From Haplomitrium mnioides (lineage: Eukaryota; Marchantiophyta; Haplomitriopsida; Calobryales), in contig JBNGIS010017815.1 of assembly GCA_049999725.1 (NCBI GenBank), forward strand, positions 1 to 28,422: a stretch of 28,422 nucleotides of DNA, given 5' to 3'. Shown here in pieces: positions 1-10,910 of the stretch. The translations under genes were made by a program, and so were the position numbers. Numbering within the stretch: position 1 is the first letter of the stretch; every line of letters starts with the position of its first letter. The notes under the pieces were generated by a model. It searched no databases and was not told where the DNA came from. It was given only the letters and a program-made list of their open reading frames with translations.

Positions 1-817
1 TCTTCCAGAGGTGGAAGTAAAAGAAATCCTCTTCTGATCCTGAGGAAGTAAAATGAGGGCTTCTAGCGATGGAAGTAGAAAACTATCTGGAGTGGAGGGT
101 GTGTGGGTTGCTGGGCTGCAGTTGTAAGGCAGCGGGACTCATAAGGGAAGTATAAATAGTTAGAATTCCAGAGGGCCTTCAAGGACTCTGTTTTCTCTTG
201 TACATTGTATAAATGTGTTTGTCTATATGTGTAGTTAGATTTCCCTTCTGCAGGTGTGTCCCCTTGAATTGTTAGATTAGGAGACAGTCAGATAGGTTGA
301 GCAGACCCTGGGAACACACTTGAAGGGGGAGTCCAATCCCTTGACACAAGTCTGGTATCCTGGGGGTGAATGCTCTCTGTTCCTGACTCCTTTGCATAGA
401 GTAGGAATTAGTGTATGTTAGGATAATCTAGTTTAGGCCTGTGACAACCCTGAGAGGGGGAGTCCAGAACTGTAGTGTTCAGCTGTGCAGGTCACCAACA
501 CCATTCTGCCCAAGCCCAAATAAGGTGGCAGGGCCTAAGTCATTGGGTCCTAAGAATAAAGAGGAAGAATTACACACAAGAGCTGGGTGTAATGAATGTG
601 GACCTGTATGATGGCTGTGAATGACTGACTTGAGTGAGTAAGGAAGAAGAGAGAAAGAAGCACAACAGGCCTGTAAGCAGAAGGAGAGTCCTTAGGGCCT
701 GAAAGTGGTAACTGGCGAGGGGCCATCTCAGAAAAGAACCCCAAAGCCCGCAAACGTGTCCTCCCCTGCATCTAAAAAGGACCTGAAAAGGTTAAGGCAG
801 GAAACAGGGGAGCGACA
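1..817. mobile_element. Unrelated GC-richer insert, possibly part of an LTR retrotransposon
   Basis: This stretch is visibly richer in G and C than the rest of the window and has no similarity to the transposon family that fills the remainder. It holds TATA-like motifs (TATAAATAG near 152 and TATAAATG near 208), a repeated AGGGGGAGTCCA (324-335 and 455-466), and an AATAAAGAGG motif near 553. It has no long open frame. Promoter-like and polyadenylation-like signals without coding capacity resemble a plant LTR or its flank, but I cannot see both LTR ends or a primer-binding site. Its right edge is sharp: from about 818 the sequence aligns with the D gene of the transposon. It could equally be another repeat class. 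Confidence 0.35.
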
Positions 818-1354
818 TGACACATTTCAAATATTTCAAGAATCTGTTTAATATTTGACCAATTTGGTCATAGGTCTGACCGACTACTAGAAATCCCACT
901 TTGATTTTTTAAAGACATGTTTGGAAATCAAGAGACTAAGATATCCAAACAAAACGGAAATCTTTTTCTCTCGTGTCATGTTGTCGCGTTGAAAATACAA
1001 TGTAAGAGGTAATGATCTTTGAAATTCACATAATATTTTGTTCAACACTGTAATGGTTAAGTTGAAGTCACCTTTCAAGTTTTCATAGGTTGAGAAATCC
1101 CTTAAAGAAAGAACATGGTTGAAAATTAAAGTGCCACACTCACAAAACAATCTTTATCAATATTTTTTGGTGGTGATAGCCAATGTATAGTTGCTATTTT
1201 CTTTTGATCCATACCATTGATCACAATGCACAAGTAGTTATGATTATTGATATAAAATTTTCTTTGATGGTTTGCAAGTTTTGTTTTGTCTTTTCTTTGT
1301 TGGTAAGAATAAAGAAACAATTGGCGACTATTTTTTATTGCACTAGAATAAAAA

Positions 1355-1403
<49 letters not shown>

Positions 1404-1503
1404 NNNNNNNNNNNNNNNNNNNNNNNNNNNNNNNNNNNNNNNNNNNNNNNNNNNNNNNNNNNNNNNNNNNNNNNNNNNNNNNNNNNNNNNNNNNNNNNNN
1501 NNN

Positions 1504-1537
<34 letters not shown>

Positions 1538-3500
1538 GTTAGAAGAAAAGTACTTTTATTGAGAATTAAAAAAGAAGTTGAGAGGAGTGTATTTCGCGTA
1601 TAGGGTTGCAAAGAATAATAGGAAATCTTACAAGAAAAAGTATAAATAGAAATGAATCTCTTTGTCGTGATTGAATTTACAAAAATATATAGAATCCATT
1701 GTGCTTGTAGACTATAAGTGTGCAAGTAGTTAGAAACAACAACAAATTCCAAGTATGCTTAGACTCTATGGGTGCATAGGGTTGCAAAAAAGCAAAACAA
1801 ATCTTAAGCATGCTTAGACTATAGGCCCGTTCAAATAGTATATAGTTCATATTTTAGACTATAGACTATTTGAAAAGGAATAGATAAAAAAAGTAAAACA
1901 TTTTTTAACAAAAAAAAACCAAAGTATTTTTGACCTTTTTCAAACTCCAAAATGGATGTTCCATGCAATGATTTAATCTCTTCAAACGTTCCACAAACAA
2001 CAAATCTATTGCGTTAATCGAGATCATTGTCTTTCAAATAAGTTGTTTAATAATCATAAACTTCTCATTTTTAAGTTATCGGGAAAATTGTATATTTTAT
2101 GAGTTGGCATTTTTTCATAGTGTCCTTGAAAAAACTTTTCTATCCACTTACGTGCAAGTACCCCTCTAATAGATAAATCTCTCTCTCCACAAGAGACTCT
2201 AGGATTTGAATTTCTAAGTTCTTGTAACTTTTGGATTCTATTATTCTTTAAGAATAATATGAGCTTAAAATGTTCTTCTACATACAATAGTATCACCAAG
2301 AAAAGTAAATTGATTGTATAGGTTTGAATCTTTTCTTTGTATTCCCCATTTTTATGTGATGTTGGATTCTTTATGCTTTATTGAAAGTATGTTTATGTGA
2401 TAGCTTTGATGAAATATATCTTGCACAATGACACATAATTATTTTGGCAACATGAAATTCTCTTCAACTTCAAAATTGATACAAGATAAAGTGTTCTCTT
2501 TACAAAGCTCTCATCATGGTAGACTTGCAGCAAAGAGTTGTCACTTAAAATAACTTACATGTTTGGATTTTGACCCAGATAATGAAATTTTATGTTTAAT
2601 TGAATGATTCAATCTATTTGCAAATCTAGCCATTGGAGACAAAGCATTAACTTCAAATTATTTTGTATCATCCAAAGTATGTTTTAGTTTTAGAGTATGC
2701 TTTTAAATCTAGGCAAACATGTTTCAGTTGTGGGAGAACTCGACCAAGGTTAATTAACATTTCACCAAAATCTTGAATATATAGCAATGTTTGCTCCAAA
2801 ATTATTGGAGCATTTGATGATAATTGAAGAGAAATACTATTTGACTAGGAACTATTGTTTGACCTTCTATTTGACAATTTGATCATTTTCTTTCCTTTTC
2901 CAAATGTTTTTCATGTTATGGTTTCTAGTTTTATTTGAGTAGAAGTACTAGTTCATCAATTGAATGTTGTCAAAGATAGTAGCATATTGCAATCAAATTT
3001 GAATTCATGTTGCGATTATATTCTCGGAGTCACATCAGCAAAAACCATATGATCTTAGACTTTGTTGTCTTCATCAATTGATGACAAAGACATGTTAACA
3101 ATATTCTCAAGATAGTGATATGAAGGTCATCGAGTAGTCTTCAAGGTATCACTCTTTTTCTTGAATTCCACTAGAGATATTCTAGTTTTGAAGTAGTGAC
3201 ATTTAGCTAGAGTATCTAATCCCATGCACATGAAAGGTCTCATGTTTTGGAAATCCCTTGAAGAAGTACACATTGATCACTTGATTTGTATGTTGGGTCT
3301 CATACATCTATAGGGTTCACTCATAGGTCTTATGCGCGTATATAGATCACTTTTTGATCATATACGTGCATAGAGTTCACTCCAACAATCATCACCTATT
3401 GAGATATCTTGTTGTATAGTTGGGGTGTTTTTACCCAAAATCATATTGTCATCTAGTAGTGAACTGTTTTTATAGCACAAATCTTGAAACTCCAATCAAT
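818..3500 (-). pseudogene. Copy 0a: fragment of D gene (DUF7869-type putative transposase), N-terminal to central part
   Basis: Read on the minus strand from about 3500 to 818, this aligns with the D genes of copies 1 and 3. First come degenerate 30-bp repeats (about 3300-3400), then a segment near 2300-2054 containing VEEHFKLILFLKNNRIQKL and MPTHKIYNFPDNL. A TA microsatellite with an assembly gap follows, then 1150-887 with TLIFNHVLSLRDFSTYENLK and LYFQRDNMTREKK. The frame is lost near 887, but nucleotide similarity to the region after the GHTHDQID motif continues to about 818, where the unrelated insert begins. At the codon where copies 1 and 3 have TAG, this copy has CAA (Gln, 991-989). 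Many stops and frameshifts make it a relic. No transposon end is visible on either side. Confidence 0.7.
1357..1530. repeat. TA microsatellite interrupted by a 100-N gap
   Basis: Uninterrupted TA dinucleotides run from 1357 to 1403 and from 1504 to 1530, with exactly 100 N between (1404-1503), a conventional gap of unknown size. The tract lies inside copy 0a of the D gene, so it expanded after that copy arose. Tyr/Ile-repeat frames here are artefacts. Confidence 0.95.
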
Positions 3501-3559
3501 TTTTGCCTCTTGTTGCTTTTTGCCACTTGAAATAGACAAAAAAGATTAAAAAAAAACAA

Positions 3560-4258
3560 CTTAATGAATTTTATTGAACAAATCAAGAGTATGCAAACAA
3601 GTATCCAGAGCAAAGTCATTTTTTGAAAAACAAAACTTTGCAAAACAACAAAATAGTGAAAAACATTTAAGGATACTCGTCGAGCAATCTATGATGGAAC
3701 ACCTAGGTCGTGATAAAGGAATGTTTTATACAACACGAGATACGGGCACAAAAGTGGCAACCTACATGATGTGAAAGCTTCAATGTTTATTTGTGTTGTT
3801 GCATTTCTAAATCTAAATGGAAGACCATTTTAGATTGTCAAAGTCCTCAAAGCTTTGTCATTTGATGAGGAGGAACCTCCAAACCCAAAATGAGTACGTG
3901 TTTAATGGTTTGCCTGTGAGGATGAAGATGTATTTTTTTGGGCAATACTTTCCAGAAAAAATACCAACAACAAAAGGGAAACACAAATCCAAGTTACATA
4001 TTGATGTACTTGATGTAACACAAATCATGATTTTGTCTTTTGATTTTCTTCTCACACAAAAAAACCAGTTTGAAGAAAATCGCTCTAGCTACTATTAAAC
4101 CAAATCTATTTGAGTACGAAAGACAAAAAGTAGTCAATCTTGATGTGTTTGAAGGAGATTCAATCAATGTTATTAACATTGAAGCATACCATGTTAATCT
4201 TGATGAATCTTCTAATGTTGAATCCGAAGAATTAACACGAGTAACTAAAGTCATTTAA
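3560..4258 (+). pseudogene. Copy 0b: C-terminal part of D gene
   Basis: Frames at 3574-3774, 3817-4098 and 4040-4258 are successive pieces of one coding region broken by frameshifts and stops. They align with the C-terminal D region of copy 1 (about 10340-10910). Recognisable segments are VEQSMMEHLGRDKGMF, VFNGLPVRMKMYFFGQYF, KGKHKSKLHIDVLDVTQI, ILSFDFLLTQKNQ and VNLDVFEGDSINVIN. In DUF7869 proteins a region of this kind (FWIAKV-like start, then an HxQW-like strand) follows the catalytic core and may be a chromatin-reader-like fold; that is inference. The fragment starts abruptly next to oppositely oriented copy 0a, so a rearrangement joined them. It ends with TAA at 4256-4258. Confidence 0.65.
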
Positions 4259-5239
4259 GAACCTCATTGTATATTGAGTACTTTCAATTTATATTGTAAT
4301 TAAAGGTTATTATTTTATAAAGTACGCAATAATGTTATGAAGTAACTTCCTGAATTTATATGCCATTTTGAACTTTGTTTTGTAAATCCTTCTAAGTTCA
4401 TTGTTATTCTTTGTGAATGAAACTTGAATATCTAGTCAATATTTTCAATTGGTTTGCAAAATATTTTCTTATCTAAAATGTAACTATATTCTTTCCTTCT
4501 TTATTGTTTGCAAGAAGAGTTTCTTCTAGGTTATTTCTTGCTTTTTTTATTCTGCTTTATGACTCCTTTGCATATATGATTCTCTAAATTATTAAAGATT
4601 TTTAATTACTAAAACCATCTAAAATACACTCACTTTAACCTTTTTGCGCATAGATTTTCAACTACAAAAGAAAGCTTCTTCTTGCTTGAACTTGAAAATA
4701 GAGCTCCAAAATCAATGCAATGTTTTGTTTTGTTGAGTACTGTGTTTTATGATTTCAAACTCATTCCCTTGACTTCTAGTCCACTTGGGTACTTTCCTCA
4801 TGTTTTTTATTTTTTTTCCCAACAATAAGTTTTAAGGAGCACCATGTCTATACGCGCATAGAGTTTATGCAACCAACCTTACTTCAAAACAACTTATCAT
4901 AACGAATATTTCAATTTTTGGGCTTTTAAATGTAATCAATGGTAATTGCAAGTTTCTTGTAAAAACATAATATAAGTTTTTATACTTTTAATCGATTTTA
5001 AGATTTTCAATATTTTCATCAAAACTAAGAATATCATTTGATTTTGCATAATAAACTTGATTCTTGTTTTATCATGTTTGTAAGAACAACAAAAAATCAA
5101 GCTAAAAAACTAACATAGTTTGTGTTTTTCAAAAATAACCTCGTTTTCTTTGTTTTTTGAGTTCAAAAACTATGTTTTTTCCTTTTTAAGAAAAAAATCA
5201 TGTTTTGAGTAACGTCTTTCTAGTTCAAGATAGCAACTA
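4259..5239 (+). mobile_element. 3' flank and right end of copy 0b
   Basis: This noncoding stretch aligns along its length with 10911-12462 of copy 1, apart from a segment deleted near 4500 that holds the widely spaced palindromes. Shared landmarks are TACTTTCAATTTATATTGT just after the D stop, GACTCCTTTGCATATATGAT (4561-4580), and a palindrome relative TATACGCGCATAGAGTTTATG near 4852. The right end is a diverged TIR finishing near 5239 (GTTCAAGATAGCAACTA). Directly after it lies the interior of another copy's S gene. Confidence 0.65.
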
Positions 5240-6378
5240 TTAATAGTGATTAATTCATTCCAGACTTTGCACCATTGGATTAGAGACTCTCTTATTTTGT
5301 TCTTGTCATTCTTGGACAGTGTGAGGATCAACCTGCTCTTTTTCTTGAAAGTTCGGAGCCCTTGGTGCGATTGCCTCTTTGATCTCAATGTTGGAGGCTG
5401 CACCGGCTTCAACTCGACTTCCTTGTCAAAGCTGCTAGAGGGCAAAGATGATGGGGCCACCCAAGAAGAGCTAGGTGGAGATGGGGACCGGACAGGTTCC
5501 TCCTCAACCGGCGATAGTGGCACCGGCTTTTTCTTTGGTAATGTTGGCTTCTTCTTTTTTGGAGCCTCTGCTGGCTCCACCTCCTTTCTTTTCTTGGCAG
5601 TTGAAGGTTCACTTGTTGCTGCCATTGTCATCATCGTTGTACTTGGATGTGGCACTAATTGTGCCACGTGAAAGCCTTGCTTCACTTTCGAAAATTTCAA
5701 ATTTAGAGTGAATTTGATCAAGTCTCTTTCCACTTGCTTTGTGTCCAGGCAAGCATCGACAAAGTTGAACAAAAATTGAGAAAACTAATAACAAAAAATA
5801 AGAAATTATCCATGACTTATTTCAAAAATTTGTCAAAAGTTTCCGTAAGAACTTACAAACCTTGACTATGTAGTCTATGCGCGAAGTAGCACTAGAGTCT
5901 ATGCTCGCATGAGCTCCAGAGTTCATGTGCGCATAGACTTCATAGTCCATTGCGCGTGGGTATGATGGTTTGCGACAGAAAGTTTAAAATAAATGGAACA
6001 AAAATCTACTAAGTCTTACTTTGTGGTCGTTTTAAGCCGACTGTAGATCTTTGCTGAAGATATGCATTGGCTTCGTCTGATTGAAGTAGAATCTTTTCGG
6101 CAACGTCTTAAAGAATGTGATTATATTCTTGGACTGACCAAGCAGCCTCATATGGGCTTTGTGCCCTTCTTGAATTATGGTCATTTGGACCAAAAGACCC
6201 ATTAAGAAATTTTCACCTTCACTATGAAAAAGGTAAAGGTGATAGTCAATGTCTTTAATTGTTCCACAACAAACTAGCCATTTGTAGGCTAGTTTTTGTG
6301 GCTCAAGAGTTTTCAATACATCGGAATACCAATAAAGTTTAAGTTGAGCTGGTTTGAGAGCATTGGCATGTGTGCCAT
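5240..6378 (-). pseudogene. S gene of copy 1: exon 1 and part of exon 2
   Basis: Exon 1 runs from an ATG at 6378 to 6020, followed by a GTAAGAC donor; exon 2 resumes at 5784 after a TTATTAG acceptor. Exon 1 gives KTLEPQKLAYKWLVCCGTIK and MGLLVQMTIIQEGHKAHM; a one-base deletion just after the ATG puts the start out of frame. Exon 2 is open for about 180 codons and is the best-preserved S copy there: FVDACLDTKQVERDLIK, GFHVAQLVPHPS, then a basic and Ser/Pro-rich linker (AEAPKKKKPTLPKKK, VRSPSPPSSS). It runs out of homology at about 5240, at the end of copy 0b, and lacks exons 3 and 4. The function is unknown. The linker suggests a nuclear protein, and by analogy with second proteins of other two-gene plant transposons it might assist DNA binding or transposition. 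That is inference only. Confidence 0.65.
5869..5965 (-). repeat. Four-unit 24-bp palindromic array in S intron 1 (copy 1)
   Basis: Core motifs start at 5879, 5903, 5927 and 5952, so spacing is 24, 24 and 25 bp. Each unit carries a degenerate ATGCGCGCAT flanked by GAGTC/GACTC halves. The array sits inside intron 1 of S, the same position as the 20-unit array of copy 2. Confidence 0.8.
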
Positions 6379-6479
6379 TTTCTTTAAAATGTAAAAGAGT
6401 AAAAATGAGGAGCAAAAATTTTACAAAAAAAGGTTCATAAAAAATGAAAGGCAAAAAATAGAAAAATCACAAGGAAAGG

Positions 6480-6579
6480 NNNNNNNNNNNNNNNNNNNNN
6501 NNNNNNNNNNNNNNNNNNNNNNNNNNNNNNNNNNNNNNNNNNNNNNNNNNNNNNNNNNNNNNNNNNNNNNNNNNNNNNN
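6480..6579. other. Assembly gap of 100 N in the divergent promoter (copy 1)
   Basis: Exactly 100 N lie between the S and D starts. A gap of the same size occurs at the homologous place in copy 2 (15182-15281), whereas copy 3 is complete there and shows a 12-bp hairpin. Confidence 0.97.
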
Positions 6580-6789
6580 GTGTTCAAAAGCAAGAAGAGG
6601 TTAGAATTTCATGATTCATGTTTGTAGAAAAGTGTTACTTTTGGCCAATAGCTAGAGATAGTTTCAAACCATTGTTATTAGGTGATAAACATTAGAGTAC
6701 CTAAAGTATCAAGTGTAATTGCAAGTATTTTGGGAAGAAAATTGCGGTTGTTGAATGAGATACATCGACAAAAGAAGATCGAGCAAGTG

Positions 6790-6965
6790 AACCCTATGCG
6801 TGTATAGGATCAAGGATTGAACCCTATGCACGCATATGGTCAAAGAGTGAACCCAATCCACGCATATGATCATGGAGGGAACAACTTGCGCGCAAAGGAT
6901 CAAACCTTAGAGAACTCAATACGTGCATAGAATCCAAGACTCAACCTTCTCCATGTAGTGGATCT
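6790..6965 (+). repeat. Six-unit 30-bp repeat in D, probably translated (copy 1)
   Basis: Cores begin at 6798, 6828, 6858, 6888, 6921 and 6951: spacing 30, 30, 30, 33, 30. One frame reads through as GSRIEPYARI, WSKSEPNPRI and related decapeptides with one stop. The core is the same ATGCGCGCAT-like palindrome found in S introns. Confidence 0.8.
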
Positions 6966-8483
6966 TTATTGTCGGTCAAGTAGCCAAAGTTTAATCTTTC
7001 TGATGACTACTCCAACAGATCAATAGAAAGACGTTCAAGTTAGAATGTCAAAACGGTTATGGACCTTTTTGCATCATCAACAGATGATGACAACAATGTT
7101 CAAGATCCAAATCTGTTTGTTCAAAACACAAAAAACATAAAATTGGATGACTTTTTCAATTTTGGAGATGATATATTGTTTTTGTTAGCACCACTCAAAC
7201 AATGAGTGATTTTTAGTCAAGTCAGACCTCTCAACAAGATTGGAAAATCCTTTGGAAACCAAAATCGTTTGGAGGAATCTTCAGGCAACAACTTAGGAAA
7301 TGATTCAAGCAAAGAGTCTACAACAATCAACATTTCTATAGAGCTATCGTCAAAAGCACTTATTTTTTTTATAGAAAAACATTTCCTTATATTTAAAATA
7401 TTGATGAAGATTCTATTTTAGCATGGTCTAGTTCTCCCACATCTCAAGATGGTCTACATCAATGAAAAACTTATTTTGAAAGAACAAACAATGTCTTAAT
7501 GATGTCTCAGATCTTGAAAATAACAAATTATCTCTGATAGCTGGATTCGCCTACAGACCAAATCGACCGACAAGACATAAGAATTCTTTGTGTGGGCCAA
7601 AACCCAAACAAGCAAGCACTTTACGTGAAAATTCTTTGCCAAAAGTCCATCATGACGAGAGCTTTGTTAAGAAAAAGCTTGATCTAGTATTAATAATTTT
7701 GAAATTGAGGAAAATTTCATGTTGTTGAAATAATTTTTTGTCATTGTGCAAGATAATTTTTTTAAAATATGAGAGAAAGGTATTTTTGACAAAGCATGAA
7801 GAATCAAGATATTACATTGCAGTGGGGAATACCAAGAAAAGACTCTAATATTGACAATCAAATCACTCTACCTGGTGGCACCATTGTTTGTAGAAAAGCC
7901 TTCAAATTAATATTATCAATAAAAAATAATAGAATCAAAAGGATTCAAAATCTCAAGAACGCATCTTAGAGGCATTTTTGGAAACAGAGAGTTATCTGCT
8001 AAAGGATTATTTATGTGTGAATGGATGAACAGTTTTTTCCAATGACATTGTGAGAGAATGCCCACTCACAAGGTTTATAACTTCTCCAATAATCTTGCAA
8101 AATGAGAAGTTTATGACTACTATACAACTTATTTGAAAGAGAAATATCCAAGTTGCATTCTTAATTTTTTTGGTTTTATAAAACATTAGAGAACTCGTTT
8201 TCCAAATGCTAAAATTCCAAAACGCAATAGATTTGGTGTTTGTAAAACTTGCGAAGAAATAAAATCATTGCGAGAAAAATATTTCTTAGAGTCTGACAAA
8301 GGAAATAAATTTCTTCTCTTTTGAAACATATGGCTATTATGAAGGTCGTTTTACTGAAGTCAAAGCTTAGTTCTAGAGACGTTATGCTTTCTCAACTTAG
8401 TACAATAAGATATTGGTTATATTAAGTTGTTTCACAAACGAGATTTGAGTCAAATAAACCTTAGCAATAGTGGTTGTCACGAC

Positions 8484-8832
8484 ATGGCAGACTCTATGCT
8501 CGCATAGAGTCTATTGCTTCTAGTTTGAATCCAAAGCACATTGAGAGTGAAATAAAGCGAGGAAATTGTTCTGATTGTTGGTTGTGGTCTTAGGCTTGCA
8601 CTAAGTTTTGCTATTAATGCTTTCAATCCAAAGCCTATCACTAGATAAACAATATTAAGAATCATTTATGTTGTTTGCAAACCGTATGCTTGCATAGGTT
8701 TTGTTCTTCTTTCTTTCAATTCCAATCAAGGCAACACTCAAAGCAAGCCAAGATATTGATGTTGTTTCTTTTTATTCTATGTGCGCATAAGATCAATTAT
8801 TGTTTCTTTGAATCTTGTGTGTGCATAGAGTT
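8484..8832 (+). repeat. Scattered palindromes in a probable D intron (copy 1)
   Basis: Four dispersed relatives of the core occur: GACTCTATGCTCGCATAGAG (a near-perfect 20-base dyad near 8490), GTATGCTTGCATAGG (near 8685), CTATGTGCGCATAAG (near 8780) and TGTGTGCATAGAG (near 8818). The homologous segment of copy 3 has them near 26825, 27019 and 27111. They are not tandem here. Confidence 0.6.
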
Positions 8833-10910
8833 CAAGCTAACATTGAAATTGAAGTTCCAATTTGTGATCCAAAGAGCGCAAATCTTTTTTTTCTCCTTTG
8901 AAAACTTTTGCGCATTTTGAGTCAAAGATAATTCCGCCTTGTGAATGCTATTCTGACTCTTGTAAACTTAAATCGTCTAAATGATATTCTCAAAGTTTTT
9001 TTTTAATTTTCACCTCTTCTAATTCAAACATTTGTTAAAGTTGCTTTAAATATTTTTGGTGCATGAGGTTATATTTTGAAATTCAAAACATCAAAACATG
9101 TTTTATTGAATTATTTTTATCTTTTTTGTGTTTTGTGAGGATGGAGTAAATTATAGTCGCCAATTATTTCTTCATTGTGACCAAAAAATGAAAGAAATAA
9201 CAAAACTTGCAAACCATTGAAGAAAATGTATTGCTGATAGTCAAAAGTACTTGGGAAATGTCATGGATGGAGTGGATCAAAAGAAAAAATCTATTCCATA
9301 CTGGACTTTGTGATCAGAAAAACATTGATAAATATTTTTTGGTGGGTGTGCATGTTGTTGGTGCCTTAATATTCAATCATGCTCTTTCATCAAGGTTATA
9401 TTCAATCATGTTCTTTCATCAAGGGTCTTCTCAACCTATAGAAACTTAAGAAGCAACTCCAATTTGATGATAACGGTACTCAATAGAATTTTATATGGCT
9501 TTGAAAGGTCGCTGCCTCCCAAGTTGTATCTTTAGTTGGACAATATGACACAAGAGAATAAGAATTCTATCTTAGTTGGATAATTATCCTCCTTATTGCA
9601 AAGAATGTTTTCCAAAAAACTAAGGTGGGATTTCTCATGGTTGGCCACACTCATGATCAAATTGATTAAATATTCAACAAATTATTGAAATGTTTGAAAT
9701 ATATCAAAGCTTTTATGATTACAAGTCTTAACGAGGCTTTATAATTGTCTTATGATCCTAATCACATGTAACTCTTTTGATGGAAGCTTGGGATTCAAAT
9801 TGTTTCTTCAACAACGTCCCTCTCTAGCTCAAAGGATACATGATACTACCTCTAATCAACAATTCAAGTACAAGTTGAGTGATTCAAATGCAAAGATTTG
9901 GAGCAAAACATTTTCAACAAATGAATTTTAGCTACCTCTGGATGGTATTTGTCAGCTTAAGCACCGACCCAAAGTGGACAAAGAAATTTTAAGTTCAATG
10001 TTGGTTCCTCTCAAGGCATGTTTGAAATCAAATAATCTCAAAAGGAAGAAAGAAAAGTTGATGCAGAGAAAGTTCTCTTTGCAATAAACGACAACATAAG
10101 AGAGAATTGCTATAAGGTTTTTACATATTCCGATTTTCAATGGTGGAATGGCTATTTCCTTGCCCAACAAGAGTTTGCGGCTTACATTCTTGAAAGAAAA
10201 AGATCTGGACTCAAAGAAAAATTCACCTTTCCACCTTCACAACCAACAATCACTTGTAATGATTCTCAAAATGTTCATCTAGGTTCTCAATTTGATGCTC
10301 AACAAGCAGAGGAAGGTGTTCCAATAGAACATATACTTTCTACACATTGAGCAATCTATGATAGAACACCAAGATCGCGAGAAGGGATTGTTTCACATAA
10401 CACCAGATATAGGCACAAATTTGGCAATCTATATGAGGTGAAAGTGAAAATATTTATTTTTGTTGTTGCATCACTCGATCCAAAAAGCAAATTATTTTGG
10501 ATTGCCAAAGTTCTCAAAGTTTTTTTCATTTGATAAGGAAAAACCTGCCAACATAAAACAAGTACATCTTCAATGGTTTGCTTATGAGGATGCATTTTTT
10601 AGATAATACTTTCTAGAAAAAAATAGCAACAACAAAAGGGAAACGCAAATCCAAGCTACAGATTGATGTACTTGATGTAACACAAATCATCATTTTGTCT
10701 TTTGATTTTCTTCTCACACAAAAAAACCAATTAAAGAAAACCACTGTAGCTATCATTACATCAAATCTATTTGAGTACAAAAGATGGAAAGCAATCAATC
10801 CTTACGTGTTTGAAAGAGATTCAATCAATGTTATTAACACTAAAGAAGACCATATTAGTCTTGATAAATCTTCTGAAGCTGAATCTGAACTTGTCGATGC
10901 GAGTGACTAA

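Larger units (their letters stand above)
6590..10910 (+). pseudogene. D gene of copy 1: DUF7869-type putative transposase, almost full length
   Basis: Order along the gene: N-terminal region (start inside or near the gap); six 30-bp repeats read as an Arg-rich decapeptide repeat (6790-6965); an acidic region (DPNLFVQNTKN, DDFFNFGDDI); SLIAGFAYRPNRPTR-like segment (about 7535); ITLQWGIPRKD and an HGNR-like GIFGNRELS (about 7970); MPTHKVYNFSNNL (8060); FPNAKIPKRNRFGVCKTCEE with a CxxC motif (8205-8265); a stop-rich segment with palindromes (about 8300-9130, probably intron); DQKK (about 9275); FLVGVHVVGALIFNHALSSR (9339-9398); LDNMTQENKNS (9536-9568); GHTHDQID-like (about 9640-9665); FWLPLDGICQLK (about 9930); C-terminal region to TAA at 10908-10910. 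The LDN...ENKN and GHTH...D motifs are hallmarks of DUF7869 proteins, which are probably RNase H-like nucleases of mobile elements. Many stops and frameshifts, including TAG at 9533-9535, make it inactive. Confidence 0.75.

Noticed and set aside
1126-1752. Tyr/Ile-repeat proteins on both strands
   Set aside because: These are translations of a TA microsatellite and 100 N.
5246-5671. 141-codon plus-strand frame opposite S exon 2 (Gly/Phe/Ser-rich)
   Set aside because: It is the antisense of the Ser/Pro/Lys linker of S, whose minus-strand reading is conserved in three copies with splice sites.
9533-9535. Alternative genetic code with TAG as Gln
   Set aside because: Other in-frame stops replace Tyr, Pro or other residues and many frameshifts exist; ordinary pseudogene decay explains them.
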